Source: Daldinia sp. FL1419
Taxonomy: Eukaryota > Ascomycota > Sordariomycetes > Xylariales > Hypoxylaceae
Reading direction: 5' to 3'
Assembly: GCA_025201765.1 (NCBI GenBank)
Contig: MU623352.1
Coordinates: forward strand, 124,001-188,000
Length of the DNA: 64,000 bases
Each line of letters starts with the position of its first letter. The first letter of the stretch is position 1. The position numbers and the translations under genes were made by a program. The notes under the pieces are model-generated. The model was not told the DNA's origin. It saw only the letters and a list, made by a program, of their open reading frames with translations, and searched no databases. Positions 37,146 through 49,672 of this stretch are shown here, piece by piece.

Positions 37146-39029
37146 TTACTTGGAGCGCGAAGGTATAGCAGTACCGTTCTTCTTAGCAGCCAGAGGGCCT
37201 TGGTCAAGACGGCGCTCGGTGTTTTGGCGGCTGTTAACGAAGTCAGGGTAGTTGAGGGTAAGCTCGACGGCACCGTTGACAATGTGGTCCGCAGCCTCGA
37301 CACCCAACATAAATGAGTGGTCCTGGTTGCCAACTTCGTATCGCCAGCTGCCGAAACGGCCACGGGAGTAGATGTCCAGATCCTGGAGCTTGGGTAGAAG
37401 TTGCTTCAGGACGCCCTCACGCTCGAGAGTAGGTGTGGGGTAACCATGGTCGAACTTGCGGTGGTAAGTAGAGACGATCTCATCTTCGGGCTTAATCATC
37501 TCAGTGTTGATTAATCCCTGGATGCAGTCCTTAAGCAGGTTGGCCTCATCAACAGGCTTCATGGATGATTGAGAAACCTCAAGCATGATAGACCAGTAGG
37601 GACCCTCCTTGGGCTCAGTGCTCGAAGGCTTGCTGCCGTTGGCAATCTGGATAGTAGGGAGCTTGACATCAGCCTGGGGCTGGTTGTAAGGAGAGTAGTT
37701 GGAGAAGATGGTGGCACGGTAAAAGGGGCAGTTGTCCTCGGGGAAATATAGCTGGAAAAAGTTAGTCATGGTCTAATTCGTGTTTCCATAAGGTATCACG
37801 ACTTACCCAGCACTTGTCACCAATACGCTCGGGTCGCGCACCCCGGAGACCAACACCGATGACGTGAGTGGAAGAGTAGAATAGACCCTTGCTCAGGGTA
37901 ACGAGCTCCTGGTTGCCCATGGACTCAACTAGCTGGTCAACGTTCATGGTGGAGATGAGCTTGTCGTAGCCAATGGTGGTACCATCCTGAAGGGTAACGA
38001 CCTTCTTGTTGGCGTCAACCTTGGTGACCTCGCCCTTCTTGCCAAAGCGCTTCTTCTCGTCGGGAAGAGTGTTCGCAACAGCGATCCAGATACCACCAGT
38101 ACCGTCGCGGGCGGGGAAGCGGAAGGTAGCGTTGGGGCCCCAGTTTCCGGCAACCTTATTCAGAACGACGTTCCTCACCACGTTCTTGACGTCAGGGGCA
38201 GCGACACGCTCGCCCAGCCATTGACATTGCATCTAAATAACTAATTAGAACAAATGCGAAGTTTTATCCGCACACGAGCAAAGCTTACCTTGGTGGTGGG
38301 AACAGCCCAGACCTTGTAGTTGTAGGGTCTCATGAACATGTTGGCAATGCCGGAACCAGTCATGCGCATGATCCACTCGTCGAAGTCCTTAGGCTTCGTG
38401 TTCGCAACGCGAACTTCTAGGGAAGCGTCAATCAAGCCATCAAGAGCTTCGACTTGATCTTCCTTAGGCAGCATAGAGATGTTGTTCTGGAAGGGGTAAG
38501 GAACCCAGAGGCCCTTGTAGCGGACATAGGAGATACGCTGGTGAGTGTACCAGTCATCCTCCTTGGGGAGAGCCTCGTCGATGCAGTCGTCGAAGTACTT
38601 GTAGTGAGAGAAAATGACGTGGCCACCAACGTCGTAGAGCTATGAAACAGAAACCGAGGTCAGCCATCGTGTTTAAAACGACGAGCTTGGGGATAGTATA
38701 AACCTACGAAGCCCTCAGGAGTGACGTCGGTAGAAGCAAGACCGCCAGCCTTCTCGTTGGAGTCAATGATCAACCACGAAGGGCCGTTCTGTCACTAAGA
38801 ATTAGCTTTACATACACATTAGTTCTGAAAGGCGGTGTGACCAACCAGCTGGTGGAGGCGCTTCGCAGCACCCAGACCCGTAGGGCCAGCACCGATAACG
38901 AGAACGTCGACGTTACTATAGGAACCAAAGTTAGTCAATTAGGCTTTACTAAAATACAAATATAATATCCTCGGAGGTTCTTTCCCTTGGATACGGGGGG
39001 AACTAGGAAACTTACATGTCTGCACACAT
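37146..39029 (-). CDS. ugmA: UDP-galactopyranose mutase
   Basis: This flavoenzyme interconverts UDP-galactopyranose and UDP-galactofuranose, the donor for galactomannan and other galactofuranose wall glycans. The product has 515 residues, close to the roughly 510 of the Aspergillus enzyme. Exons are 39029-39016, 38915-38846, 38788-38708, 38639-38289, 38232-37807 and 37751-37146, and the frame closes exactly. The FAD motif VIGAGPTGLGAAKRL is at residues 11-25, GGLAS near 43-47, and YDVGGHVIFSHY carries the mobile-loop His62. MRPYNYKVWAVPTTK and SRGRFGSWRYEVGNQDHSFM are characteristic family segments. The first exon encodes only four residues plus part of a fifth, before a 100-base intron. No signal peptide is seen, fitting a cytosolic enzyme. 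It is transcribed in the same direction as the histidine kinase, but no functional link follows from that alone. Confidence 0.97.
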
Positions 39030-42000
39030 CTTGTGTTGGGTTTCTGGGGGTATGGTTTCCAGCTCAAGGCGGGGAAAGACGACCGGATCAAGAAAGGTCT
39101 TTGGAAGCAGAACAGTCTTGAAAAAAGGCGAAAAGAACGGATGAGAGACTATCCAAGTCAATGAATGTAACAGGATAAAGTCCGTCTAACTCTATGTTAT
39201 AGGGGAATGGATCGTGTGGCAGACAAGGAGGATTCTCAAAGGAAAAAGATCGAGTGGTTGGAGAGCGGCGTGGTGTTTTCTATAATATTTCGAACTGTAT
39301 TTTGGAGGGGTTACTAGGTAAACTAAAATTGTGGACGATATTTAGTGTCACCCTAAGCTGGGTACAGGCCTTGTTGCAGGCCTTGTAGGGGTGTGCGTTG
39401 CCCCACGCATCAAGCCTCCCCTGTCTCTCCGTCATGCAACTTGGCAACATTCATCCGCCCAATTGGATGGGGTCTAATACCTAATTCGGTAAAGACGGTA
39501 CCTGCACCTGCATGTTACTCTGAATGGAAGTATGGAGGTCGCTATGCCCTTAACATGTGTACTATGTACATACGTAGCGACCTACCTACCTAAAGTACCA
39601 GACTCGTCTTTATGAGGTATCATTTATTGCTACCTAATAGGTAGAGGCATATCGAATAAAACCTAGACCCTTTCAAAGACGTAGCAAAGCATTACTAAAG
39701 CAGTTGAGGCCATGTGGAATTATATCTCAGGTCGTATGCATAGAGTTACAATGTGAAAAGTACAAATAAATCAGGTATATACGTGTATAACCATTCGAGC
39801 AATCGAGACTTTGTATAAAACGGAGTGGCTAAAATCAAAGATCCAAGATAAAGTTATTCGAGATCAATCTTCTTCCCCTCGCTACTCAAGACGGATTGTT
39901 CGAGGCAGATGCAGGGACCTGAGGTAACGGTTTTCCCGTCGAACTCTACTATGTGTACTATTATAGTAGTGACCAGAGTAGCTAGAGTTAGCCAGAGTAC
40001 ATAGCCTCGTTATCATGATTCGTCCCAGTAGCACGACTTTTTAGTAGGTTGTAAAAGATAATAGAAAGAGACAAAAAAAAAAAAAAAACTACCTAGTTAC
40101 CGCTAGTTTGCCTCCTCTCTCAACTTGGGCAACCATTGACGAGTCAACAAGTCAGGGGTAAAAGTTCAGGAGACTCTTCCCTACCTAACATAGTAAATTC
40201 CTCAATTAGGGGGGCATATGTTATGACGATCACTCGTCGCTGATCTATTAACAATACCGTGCTAATACATGTTAGGTAGTTGATACATAGGCACGATAGG
40301 TAATAGACAGACATCACACACGCACACACGCACACACACTCGCACGTATACATACTTACATACGCACACCTCCTGGCGCACACATACCCGCCATGTGAAA
40401 AGACGGCAGGATAGGAGCAAATTCGGGATATGTGTGGCTGCAATCTTTAATTCGAAGAGCATTGACAAGCGAAGGGTTGATTGACCACCGAGAAAACCCC
40501 TGTCCGCAATCTTATAGTAAGATGAAGCTCATACCCGTCCCTTGTACGCGTCAACCATCGAGCCTCCAAAGGTATCGCGCACGACATTTTAGCCTGGACA
40601 CCTGAAATAGATAACATGTGCGATACCTTCTTCGTGGTACCGTCCTGATGATACCACGTGTGTCATGCAAGGCAAAAGTTGCCAAGGAGGCACCATACAT
40701 AGCAAGATATTCCTACGTACGGATCCGTAGTGGACTAGACATTCATGTAGTAATAGAGGAAGCTAAGCACCTTTTTACCGGTCAACAACACACCGTTGTC
40801 ATCAACCCCGACGTTTCTTCCCCGGTGTTTTCTCCCCGGTGCATTATACTAAACTCCACAGTTGAGCTATATCAGGACAATTCTTTTTTTGTGGTATGCG
40901 TGTAACATGGAGTCTCCGGGCTCTCCACGAGTCAGGCGGTGGGAACGTTTATAAGGAGATACAGAAAAAAAATCTACTAGAGGCCAGCCAGCTCTAGAAC
41001 CCCCGGCATCTAAGTTGGTGTCAAGACTATCAACGAAATAAAATAACTAATATCGGAGAAGTAGTTCTTCTATGCGCGGCTTTTCCACCAATGCCACCAA
41101 CCCTTACACTACTCTGCGCTACATACCATCTAGCAATAGTCGGGATAGTCAGGATAGTAGGTATGAAATACCCTTTACTATGCTCTAGAAGTACATACGC
41201 CTTCCATTATCCTAGGTACCTAGCCTATCCACTCCTGTCACTCTGCGATTAACGCGTTGCATTCGTCACCCAAATTGGGACCTTGAAGATCGTTTAATTT
41301 CGATAAGGTCGTGTCCCGCCTATACCCAGGTCAATGGCTATTTTCTACGTGCCATGTACCTATACATCAGCCTTTGTCGATCTTGTTTTCCGCTCATAGC
41401 ACTACCAAATTTGGCCGGTAAAGCCGCATCCCTCTCAACTTAGACTTCTAGTTGGAGCCTCAGGACCGGTTAGCTCCGCGAGATCGACGGTCAAGATTTG
41501 CAAACTCGCCCAAGCCGCCGTCTCAAGTTTATATGTTGGCCCACTGGACCGCCTGGCGGCTCAAAAAGAAATATCTCCAAAGTGGAAATACCCAAGTTTC
41601 AGTTCCGCTGAAACCAAGTTCAGAATAGCTTCCTCTCGGAAAGTATTTGGCTATCGACTAAAGGACTTAGCTTTCAGCCGGGTCCTATACATAATGAGAT
41701 GATGATAGTCGGAGTGGGGTGGGGGGGAGAAGACTACACTAATCTTAGTTAGAGAATGTCGGACAGTCGAATATGCAGATATCTACTGTATCGATCTGAT
41801 CTTTTTTTTTAAAAAAAAAATTTTTGATGGCTCAGCACATTTTAGGGTGGTTACTATAAATATTTGATACGAAAATTATGGCGAACCTATCTTATCTAAT
41901 ACCAATACCTTTAAAGTATCAGAAAACTACCTAGATACCTAGGTAGTTATCCGATCTACAGCTTTTGTACTTTCGGATACGGAGTTAGCCGTAACAGTAT

Positions 42001-45000
42001 TACTAGATGCCCGTGACAATGCATTGCATTAGTAGGTAGGTAGACAGCTAAACAATAGTACACTACAAGAGAATATAACACCTGTGCATGTACATACAAT
42101 ACGGATTTAAGCTCGTTACCAAATAATGGAAAGCATTGAAGACAGGGGGGATAGCCCTCTTACATCATACCTTCATCCCGCATGATCCCATCGTACTAAG
42201 CGAAAGCATTTACATATGATAACCTGGGAAATGGCATATCTCTCAAACTTCAAGGGCTCCGTGGCAATAATAATTATATTGACAACTACAGGCATGATAA
42301 GCCCGCGGATAGGCCTTTTAATAATCAAGACTAGACAGGCCTCTATTACACGTGGCTAACAACGTTCAACGGCTTAGCGCATTCATGGGGCATTTATGGA
42401 ATACATAGTACCAGGGCCTAAGAAGCCGAATAATGTCACGGTCCGGTCGGTTTGAGGGCTGACATGCAGTAGCCAACGCCATTAAAAACGCTTGTTTAGC
42501 TGAGTCAAAAGACGAGAATATACATATGTAATAAAGGAACCTACGAGGATATGGGTCACAAGGGTTGTATATACCGACCTCCATATATACCATGGGGGCA
42601 AGGTAATCTAAGTTATTTATCTGCAACATGAGCAACCACATGCTTGGGACGCAGGATGCCGCTTCAGCGATACCACTCCAGTTAACGTTAACGGCAAGAC
42701 ATTGACTAGAACATAAATTATCAACGACTCAGGTAATTCGAAATAGGAACATATACGCGACCAACCGGCATGATTCGCGGCGATGGAACGTTGAACATTT
42801 TGATTCCTTTTTTCTTCGATCGAATCGAGAGCCTCAAACTCGTGATACGTGGCCTCGAAGCTTATAATACATGACATGCCTTGCACATCTCGTATTTTGG
42901 GTCAAGAAAAAAAAGACTCGATGACGTTTGATACGAGCAAACCTTACGCTCAGCGCGACGGAGCGAGCCAATCGAAAATACGACGATCAAAAGAGTTCCA
43001 ACACTTATTTAGGTAGGATTTTAGCTAACTAAGTTTTTACTACATATGTGAATGGATGGAATGGGTTGGAGGAAAAGGGACCCCGCGTAGCCTCATTTTT
43101 TATCTACCGTGCCTCAATTTTATCTTATAATTCACGATAGCCTCTGATAGCTTTAGATAACCCCCCCTAGTCCAAGCTGACCCGTCCGAAAAGCATGGTT
43201 GGAAATCGGAACTTTTTACTTTTTCGCGGTAACTACGTCACAGCGGAGTAGGCCCAACTGGAGCTGCAACGGCACAGTCTCGCAAATTTATCGATAGCCC
43301 TGATTTACATACGTAGCTCTTGTATGGTTTTACGGGCAAAGCTTCAGATATGACGAGCAGTAGATGAAACAAGTCCTCTCTTGGTGGATTAGGTGTGGGT
43401 TAATCTTTTGAATATTTCCCGGCTCGAGTCCGTGGTTTCTAATGGTTACTCCTTCGATGACAAACATCCCGCATGTCCATCGGCCCATCTACCGACTGTA
43501 TATAGATTCGTCACGGGTTATACGCGGTTGAGCCGGTTTAAGCTGATCAATGAATTACAAAGTAGGAATAGGGAAACATGTAAGAAGCCTAAAGCGTAAC
43601 AATATTCCCTTAGACTCGAAGACGTGACGAGTCACGGACTCTCAATACATGAAGAATGCCGTTTGTTATTGGGAAAGACAAGGGACCTTAAATGAATCTG
43701 GTATGTCTAATAGGTCTATCGCGGGGGGTTGCGAGACCCTCCTTTTTCGAGGTGTTATCTTGAAACAAAACTCTTAATGTGAACCCACAACAACCAAAAG
43801 CCGGCTCAGAAGCATTGCAATCTTCTAAAATTGTATTGGGTGACCACAAAACTGTTCCAAGGTCCTCGCTCTGTGGCTGGCCGTGGGGAGAGAGAGATAG
43901 AAAAGAGGGCTAGGAGGGAATTGTTCAAAATGGGGTTTTATCCAATGGCTCCAACGCAAGCCCAATGATAAAATGAGAGCCTCCTAAAAACGGCATCAGT
44001 GGCTGTTAACTGCAGGTTTTAAGATATTTTCTCATCTTACGCTTATCCCTTTAGGGAAGCACTACGCAATTCCTAGCCCCTGACTCCCCTTGGACTCCCC
44101 TTGAACGCAGGGAATTCCAGGGAATGAGCTTTAGTGGGGGTGGATTAGATTGTCCATGTACCTGTACACGTACTTCCATTTCCAATACTCTTTGCCGGGT
44201 TAGGTACCACACACACACACACAGACACACAAGCCCACAAGCAGAACGAGCTGCCCTACAACCCTGCTGCCATACCAGGCATACATAGTAGTACACTACA
44301 CTAGAAAGGCACAGCCCGAAAAAAGAAGATGCCTGTAATGCCTTTGTAATGCCTGTAAAAAAGGATGCTTGTAGTGAACGGCATGCACTGATGATGCGAC
44401 CGTGTTTGAAAGCTCTGATTCAATTGGGGCGGGTCTGGGGCTAAAATTGTGCGGGATAAGCTCTTGGATCACAAATTGCTACTAGCATGTACATGCATAC
44501 CGTACCTAAACGTAAGTACCGTCATGCTAGGTACCGCTAAAAGGGTACCTAGAAGTAGTTCCAGTCCTTGGGGGTAGAGAAAGAGAGAAACCTGGGTAGG
44601 CCTGTTGACCGTAAAGCACCTTTTCACTCTGAAAATTTATTAGCCGTACCATCTCTTTTTTTTCAATCCTCTCTTTTTTTGTCCATCCTCTTTTTTTTCT
44701 TCGTCACCACTGATTTCTCCCCTCCAGTTGTTGACGAAATCTCTCCTCCGCACATAAAAAAAACAACTTCTTGTTTTTTTGAAGTTTATGGAAGAGAGAA
44801 CAAAAAGAGTCGACATCCGGCAACACTGCAGAATCTTGTAAACAGTTACGCCACTCTTCCCCAAAACCCAATTCATCTAAATCTTTAATTGGTCTCAGCA
44901 GGCTTGGCCTTGTCGCTCATTCATCACAATCTGTGTCCTCTTTCAATTCATTTTTCTTACCCCCTTTTACTAGTTACATCGCGCTAGCGAAAACATCTTT

Positions 45001-45035
45001 GAAGCTTTGCCCATAGACTTCTATAATCAATCATA
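39030..45035. other. 6-kb region with no supportable gene
   Basis: It lies between the divergent mutase and transporter genes and contains only short unrelated frames. A CA/CG microsatellite lies near 40316-40343, a T10-A10 block near 41801-41825 and a perfect hairpin at 41925-41948. The last 400 bases (about 44640-45000) have the CT-rich plus-strand tracts typical of a fungal leader and belong to the transporter promoter. Confidence 0.55.
41925..41948. repeat. Perfect 10-bp inverted repeat, TACCTAG/CTAGGTA type
   Basis: Arms AACTACCTAG (41925-41934) and CTAGGTAGTT (41939-41948) are exact reverse complements around a four-base loop. Related words recur throughout the intergenic DNA of this window. 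Confidence 0.75.
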
Positions 45036-46486
45036 ATGGCCGATGAAAAGAGTCGTACCTCTGGCGAGGTTCCTCGACCGGAGCCAAAGGGCCCCATTCT
45101 GCCCACTACGAACCCCGAGGCCGACAAGGCCCAGCCTCCCAAGCCGGCTATCCACCCGGCTTTCTACGTTGCGTACGTCGAGTCCCCCGAGTTCAATACA
45201 GCTTCGATCCAAGATAGAGACGCGTAGCTAACAAACCGACGCAGAGTATGGATCAGTCTTTCGTCATCTGTCATCCTGTTCAACAAATGGATTTTGGACA
45301 CGCTCGACTTCCGTAAGAAAACCCCTAAACTCGATTGATGTCAGTAAACGGGATCTAATAGTGATTTAGGTTACCCCGTCATCTTGACTACTTACCACTT
45401 GACCTTCGCGACGGTTGCGACCCAGCTAATGGCGCGCTACACTACTCTACTTGACGGTCGCAAGTCCGTTAAGATGACTGGACGCGTCTACCTCCGTGCT
45501 ATCGTTCCCATCGGTGTCTTCTTCAGCTTAAGTTTGATCTGCGGTAACTTGACCTACCTCTACCTCAGTGTGGCTTTCATCCAGATGATCAAGGTACGAA
45601 ATAATCCAAAACGCGTCATAGTAGGAGTCACCGAGACACTAACAAGAATCCAATAGGCCACCACCCCTGTTGCTGTCCTGCTCTCCAGTTGGGCCATGGG
45701 TCTTGCGCCCCCCAATCTCAAGCAGCTTCTAAACGTGTCCGCCATTGTTGTCGGTGTCATGATTGCCTCGTTTGGTGAAATTAAATTCGTCTGGATCGGT
45801 TTCTTCTACCAGTTGGGAGGTCTTTTGTTCGAGGCTATCCGTCTCAACCTTGTCCAGGCCCTGCTCAGCTCTGCCGAATACAAGATGGACCCTCTTGTTT
45901 CCCTCTACTACTTCGCCCCTATTTGCGCCGCCATGAACGGTGCTGTCGCGCTCATCTGGGAAGTCCCCAAGGTCTCCGCTGCTGAGGTTTACCACGTTGG
46001 TCTCTTCACCTTCTTCTTGAACGGACTTTGCGCTTTCCTCCTTAACGTCTCAGTCGTCTTCTTGGTAGGTTACAATCCACATAAATTGAAATTTAGCATA
46101 TGTACTAATAAGTTTTATAGATTGGTAAGACTTCTGCTGTCATTATGACCCTCTGCGGTGTCCTCAAGGATGTCATGCTTGTCGTTGCTTCCATGATCAT
46201 CTGGGGTACTCCCGTTTCTGGCCTCCAGGCTTTCGGTTACACCATTGCTCTTGGCGGTATGGTCTACTACAAGCTTGGTATGGAAGCCATCAAGGGATAC
46301 GCTAGCGAAGCTGGTCGTCACTGGGCTGAGTTCGGTGCTACCCGCCCTGCCCTGCGCAAGATCTTCGTCATCGCGGCAGCGTTACTCTTTGTGTTCATCC
46401 TCTTCGGTGGCTTGGCCCCCAACTACGCCTACGACCCCTCGCAGTACCTTTCCGGTGCTGCTGAGAGGCTTGGTGTCTCCTCATGA
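45036..46486 (+). CDS. Triose-phosphate/nucleotide-sugar transporter family (TPT/DMT) membrane protein
   Basis: The spliced product has 400 residues from exons 45036-45172, 45245-45312, 45370-45593, 45657-46064 and 46121-46486. It is a multi-pass protein of the TPT (DUF250) branch of the drug/metabolite transporter superfamily, likely in the ER or Golgi and exchanging a phosphorylated sugar or nucleotide sugar; the solute is not readable. About ten membrane segments are expected. Family-like stretches include SSSVILFNKWIL in the first helix, YPVILTTYHLTFATVATQ, VAFIQMIKATTPVAVLL and GKTSAVIMTLCGVLKDVMLV. The N-terminal 45 residues are polar, Pro-rich and probably cytosolic. A CT-rich plus-strand leader precedes the start. 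It lies upstream of and convergent with the eL27 gene. Confidence 0.93.
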
Positions 46487-47772
46487 GCGAATATGTGTCG
46501 ACGAAAACCTCTCCTTTCACCGTATGCCTTTGTAATCTTCTAGGTGGATAGGAGTTATACTCGGGTTCTATGAGAACAGGGTCTGACGGGTAGACGCTAC
46601 GTGACGAACCTGGTATGCGTTTCCCCTGATTTTTTTCGGGTACATACTTGCACACCTTTTCCGCTTTATCTTCAGGGGAAGGAATGGACGGTAGTAATTG
46701 GAGAGAGGAATTCAAGTGTTTTTTTTCCCTTTTCCTTTGTGCCGTGGGACGCACTTACGAAAGAAGGGTAGTCACCGCGGTTTTTTTATTGTACCGGGCT
46801 ATAGATAGCAGACATATGGCGTCAATCGCAAAGGGTCGGGTTGCATCTGCTCGCATTACGACAGGGCTAGTCTTCATGTAACTTAGAGAGCCTAGGAAGG
46901 TATTAGACCTGAAATGAAAACGAGATCTAAATTTGCACGTTAATTTATTACTTTTGGTCCCTTACGAAGTTAAAGTACCGTGAACAATGTTTATGGTTTG
47001 TTTTTGAGTCCAAAGTCTTGACCAACTATCCTTGAGTCTGTTGTTGAGTATAGCAAATATCAGGTATATTTAGGCTATCTATTTCCAACCAACCTGTAAG
47101 GAGGGGTAGGACAGGGAAGTACAATTACGAAGCTCCCTTGCAACCAACCCGTATGTACGTTGTTAGTCATAGGGAGAAGTCCTTAGCCGTAAAGATAAGG
47201 AAAGGGCATTGAGGATTTCTGCAAAGGGATAAGGGCTACGATTATTCCTCGTGTTACCATATGAAACAGCTTGATCCGTTGGTGACGGAGTCCAAGAGAG
47301 CTAGTTTCCGCTGTCCTTGTCGCTGTCCTCGTATTGGAGATCTAGGGGAACTTGGAATCTACAACTGAGATAAGGAAGAGTACTCATGGTAGATAAATAG
47401 GTACTAATCTATACCAAGAGCCCGGATCGTAGCACAAGTAGGCAGGTAGGCAGGCAAAGCTCGGTCAGTCTCAAGTTGATAGGATTGCAAATCAATCACA
47501 AAGTGTGGACGTGCGGACGTGCGGACGTGGATGTTTGGATCCGGTAAGGGAAAGTAGCACAGGGAGTCACTTAGTGGTACGGCCGAGACGGACGTAAGAG
47601 GGTTGTTTTTGGTTTCATTTCATCAGACGTGTTTAGTTTGGTTCATTTTTCATGTTTCTGAATTTCAGAGCAAAGACCCTTTGAGGCTTCCTAATGCCAT
47701 TGATGATGCGATTTACATCCCAGACCGAACCCCCCTAAGACCGAACGACGGAAGTTATGCAGATGAAACGAT
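46487..47772. other. Convergent intergenic region between transporter and eL27
   Basis: About 1.3 kb holds the 3' ends of two convergent genes. Short frames have no domain signal. A direct repeat of GGACGTGC-like units lies near 47507-47530. Nothing else is recognised. Confidence 0.55.
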
Positions 47773-48550
47773 TTAGAATTCTGCGGGAAGTATTATTAGC
47801 ATGTGATTATTCCATGATTTCATAACTCCTATCCCTTCTCGTCTTTCTCGTAAGAGTAAGAGGGCATCGGGTGTGTGAGGATATACGTACTTAGGGGAGT
47901 GAAGAACCATCTGTTCTTGCCGCTCGTGTATCGCTCCTCCAGAACCTTCTTGACGTTCTTCTTAGCATCCTCACGCTGGGAAACCTCCTTAAATGTCTCG
48001 CCAGAAACAACACCCTTGAGACCTTCAAGCTCGAGAGTGTATCGTGTCGGCATAAGGTGGTTGTAGTTGATAGCCTTGATGAAAGGCTTGATCTTAGATC
48101 GCTTCTCCTGTCGCGACTTGGACATGCGTCGGGTGATCTTGGAGGGGTAGCGCTCGATGCCGGCGACTAGGGCGTGGCCGTAGGGGTGTGCCTTGTTGCC
48201 GCTGTCTACGGGCTGGATGATGACGACCTGGTGAAGTTGATTCCGTTAGAGCATTGTTCCCAATTCCTTTTTGTTGGCTACATATCATTTATCGATATGC
48301 TGTAAAATGTAATGAAATCACGGGAGGGTCGCAGGAGTATCTGTGTAATAAAAAATTTCGACATGGTGTCCCGTAGATCGTGGTCGTGCAAAAATAAATC
48401 CAATTCGATCCACCACCACTTTTCTCCAGCAAATTTCTTCCAACTTCAAGAATTCGATAAGATTTCTTCGCCTGGTTTATAACGTACCTTCTTTCCGGCA
48501 TATCGGCCGCGGGTGATGATGGCTACTCGGCCAACCTTGAGGAACTTCAT
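47773..48550 (-). CDS. rpl27: 60S ribosomal protein eL27
   Basis: The 135-residue product is a large-subunit ribosomal protein with an N-terminal KOW-type segment (GRVAIITRGRYAGKKVVII, residues 7-25). Exons are 48550-48488, 48227-47891 and 47780-47773; introns are 260 and 110 bases. The last exon is only eight bases and supplies part of one codon plus Phe-stop, giving the C-terminus WFFTPLKF, which agrees with the FTPL(R/K)F end of the family. Reading through instead gives an unrelated 20-residue tail, so the splice is well supported. The product is basic and cytoplasmic/nucleolar. It is divergent from the NCE101-like gene with a 436-base shared upstream region. Confidence 0.96.
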
Positions 48551-48986
48551 CTTGTCGGCTTCGGCTTGTCGTCGTTTGTCGAAAGGGAAGTCGAGGTGGT
48601 TTGTCGGTGGGTTGGCGAATTGGTCGATTGAGAAATGATAGGAAAGGTTGTTTGCGATGGGCTAAGGAAAATCCAAAATGTGCCTGAGAAAATTAAGCGA
48701 AGGAAGGGTTCATTATTTGATTGGCCTGATTGTGTGCGGTGGGGCAATCTCGGATTGATTCACGTGGTCTAAGCTTCGATTATTCTTGGGGTTTGATAGG
48801 GGAAGTAAGAAGCTACCAGGAAAGTTAAAAGTGGGGGAGTGAACTTAGAAAGCTTTAGCTTTCAACTTTAGAGGCTCGACTTCAATATCATAAGAAATTC
48901 ATATAATACATAAACTCGCCTTCTGTGAAGAACAATTAACCAACTAAGAATACAATAAGTTAATACAAAACTCTCAAACAGGCTCA
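48551..48986. promoter_or_regulatory. Bidirectional promoter, eL27 / NCE101-like
   Basis: This 436-base region lies between divergent start codons at 48550 (minus) and 48987 (plus) and must hold both promoters. The right half is AT-rich with AGCTTT repeats near 48850. No defined ribosomal-protein promoter box was recognised with confidence. Confidence 0.5.
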
Positions 48987-49233
48987 ATGGCTCCTCCAAC
49001 GTACATCATCTCCCGAGTAGCGGACCCTATATTTGCAGTCGCAATCGGTCTCGGTGCAGCAGCTACGAGAATTAACCGTGAAGGCAAGGAGAAGGGTAGA
49101 ACAGGACAGCAAACCATCGAGGCTGGGAAGAGGTATATTTCCCGTATAATACGTAGTATCAAGAGAATTCCTTTCTAATTCAATTTTATTTAGACGACTT
49201 GGCAACCCGTTCAGCAGCAAACCAACACAGTAA
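48987..49233 (+). CDS. NCE101: Small NCE101-like (non-classical export protein 1) protein
   Basis: The spliced product has 61 residues from exons 48987-49132 and 49194-49233, with a 61-base intron. It has one hydrophobic segment (ADPIFAVAIGLGAAATRI, about residues 11-28) followed by a basic segment (NREGKEKGR). That layout parallels yeast Nce101, where a DPLLA membrane helix precedes a basic tail; the yeast protein is tied to secretion of leaderless proteins. The intron-retained reading also gives an open frame of 63 residues, but the spliced form has normal splice signals. The assignment rests on short similarity, so it is moderate. Confidence 0.75.
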
Positions 49234-49672
49234 TACTCGTATCGGAATAGGCCACCAGACCTCACAGTTTACTAACAGAGGCATATGGTTTCAACAATTG
49301 CGGTCTTATTCAAATCACCCAAAAGTACCAGTCTATTATTACTTATTAATTGTTACTCTCATACGTCTTCTATCAGCTGCCCAGGGCCTCACCATTATCA
49401 TAATGGCTATGAGCTGACCGAGGTGGAGATTGAGATCGATACAACGCCCCTACAACATACTAAATACTTATAACCCTACTATCTAGACGACAAGCAATAC
49501 AAGATAACCGAGCCAGTATTCATGTATTCATGAGCACGCTGAAAGGCGCCGGAACACTCTTCATATTTATATCATTATTAATGGATCCAACTAGACCAGC
49601 TTCTACGACCGAGTCCTATGCTTTAGTGAAGTTGTTCGACAACTCGTTGAGTATTGGGCAAATACTCTTAAA
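49234..49672. other. Convergent 3' intergenic region
   Basis: It holds the 3' flanks of the NCE101-like and TTC36-like genes. The plus-strand frame 49530-49913 is only the antisense of the TPR gene. Nothing else is seen. Confidence 0.55.

Noticed and set aside
40618..42886. Short frames between the mutase and transporter genes
   Set aside because: They are unrelated to each other, lack domain motifs and could not be joined by plausible introns.
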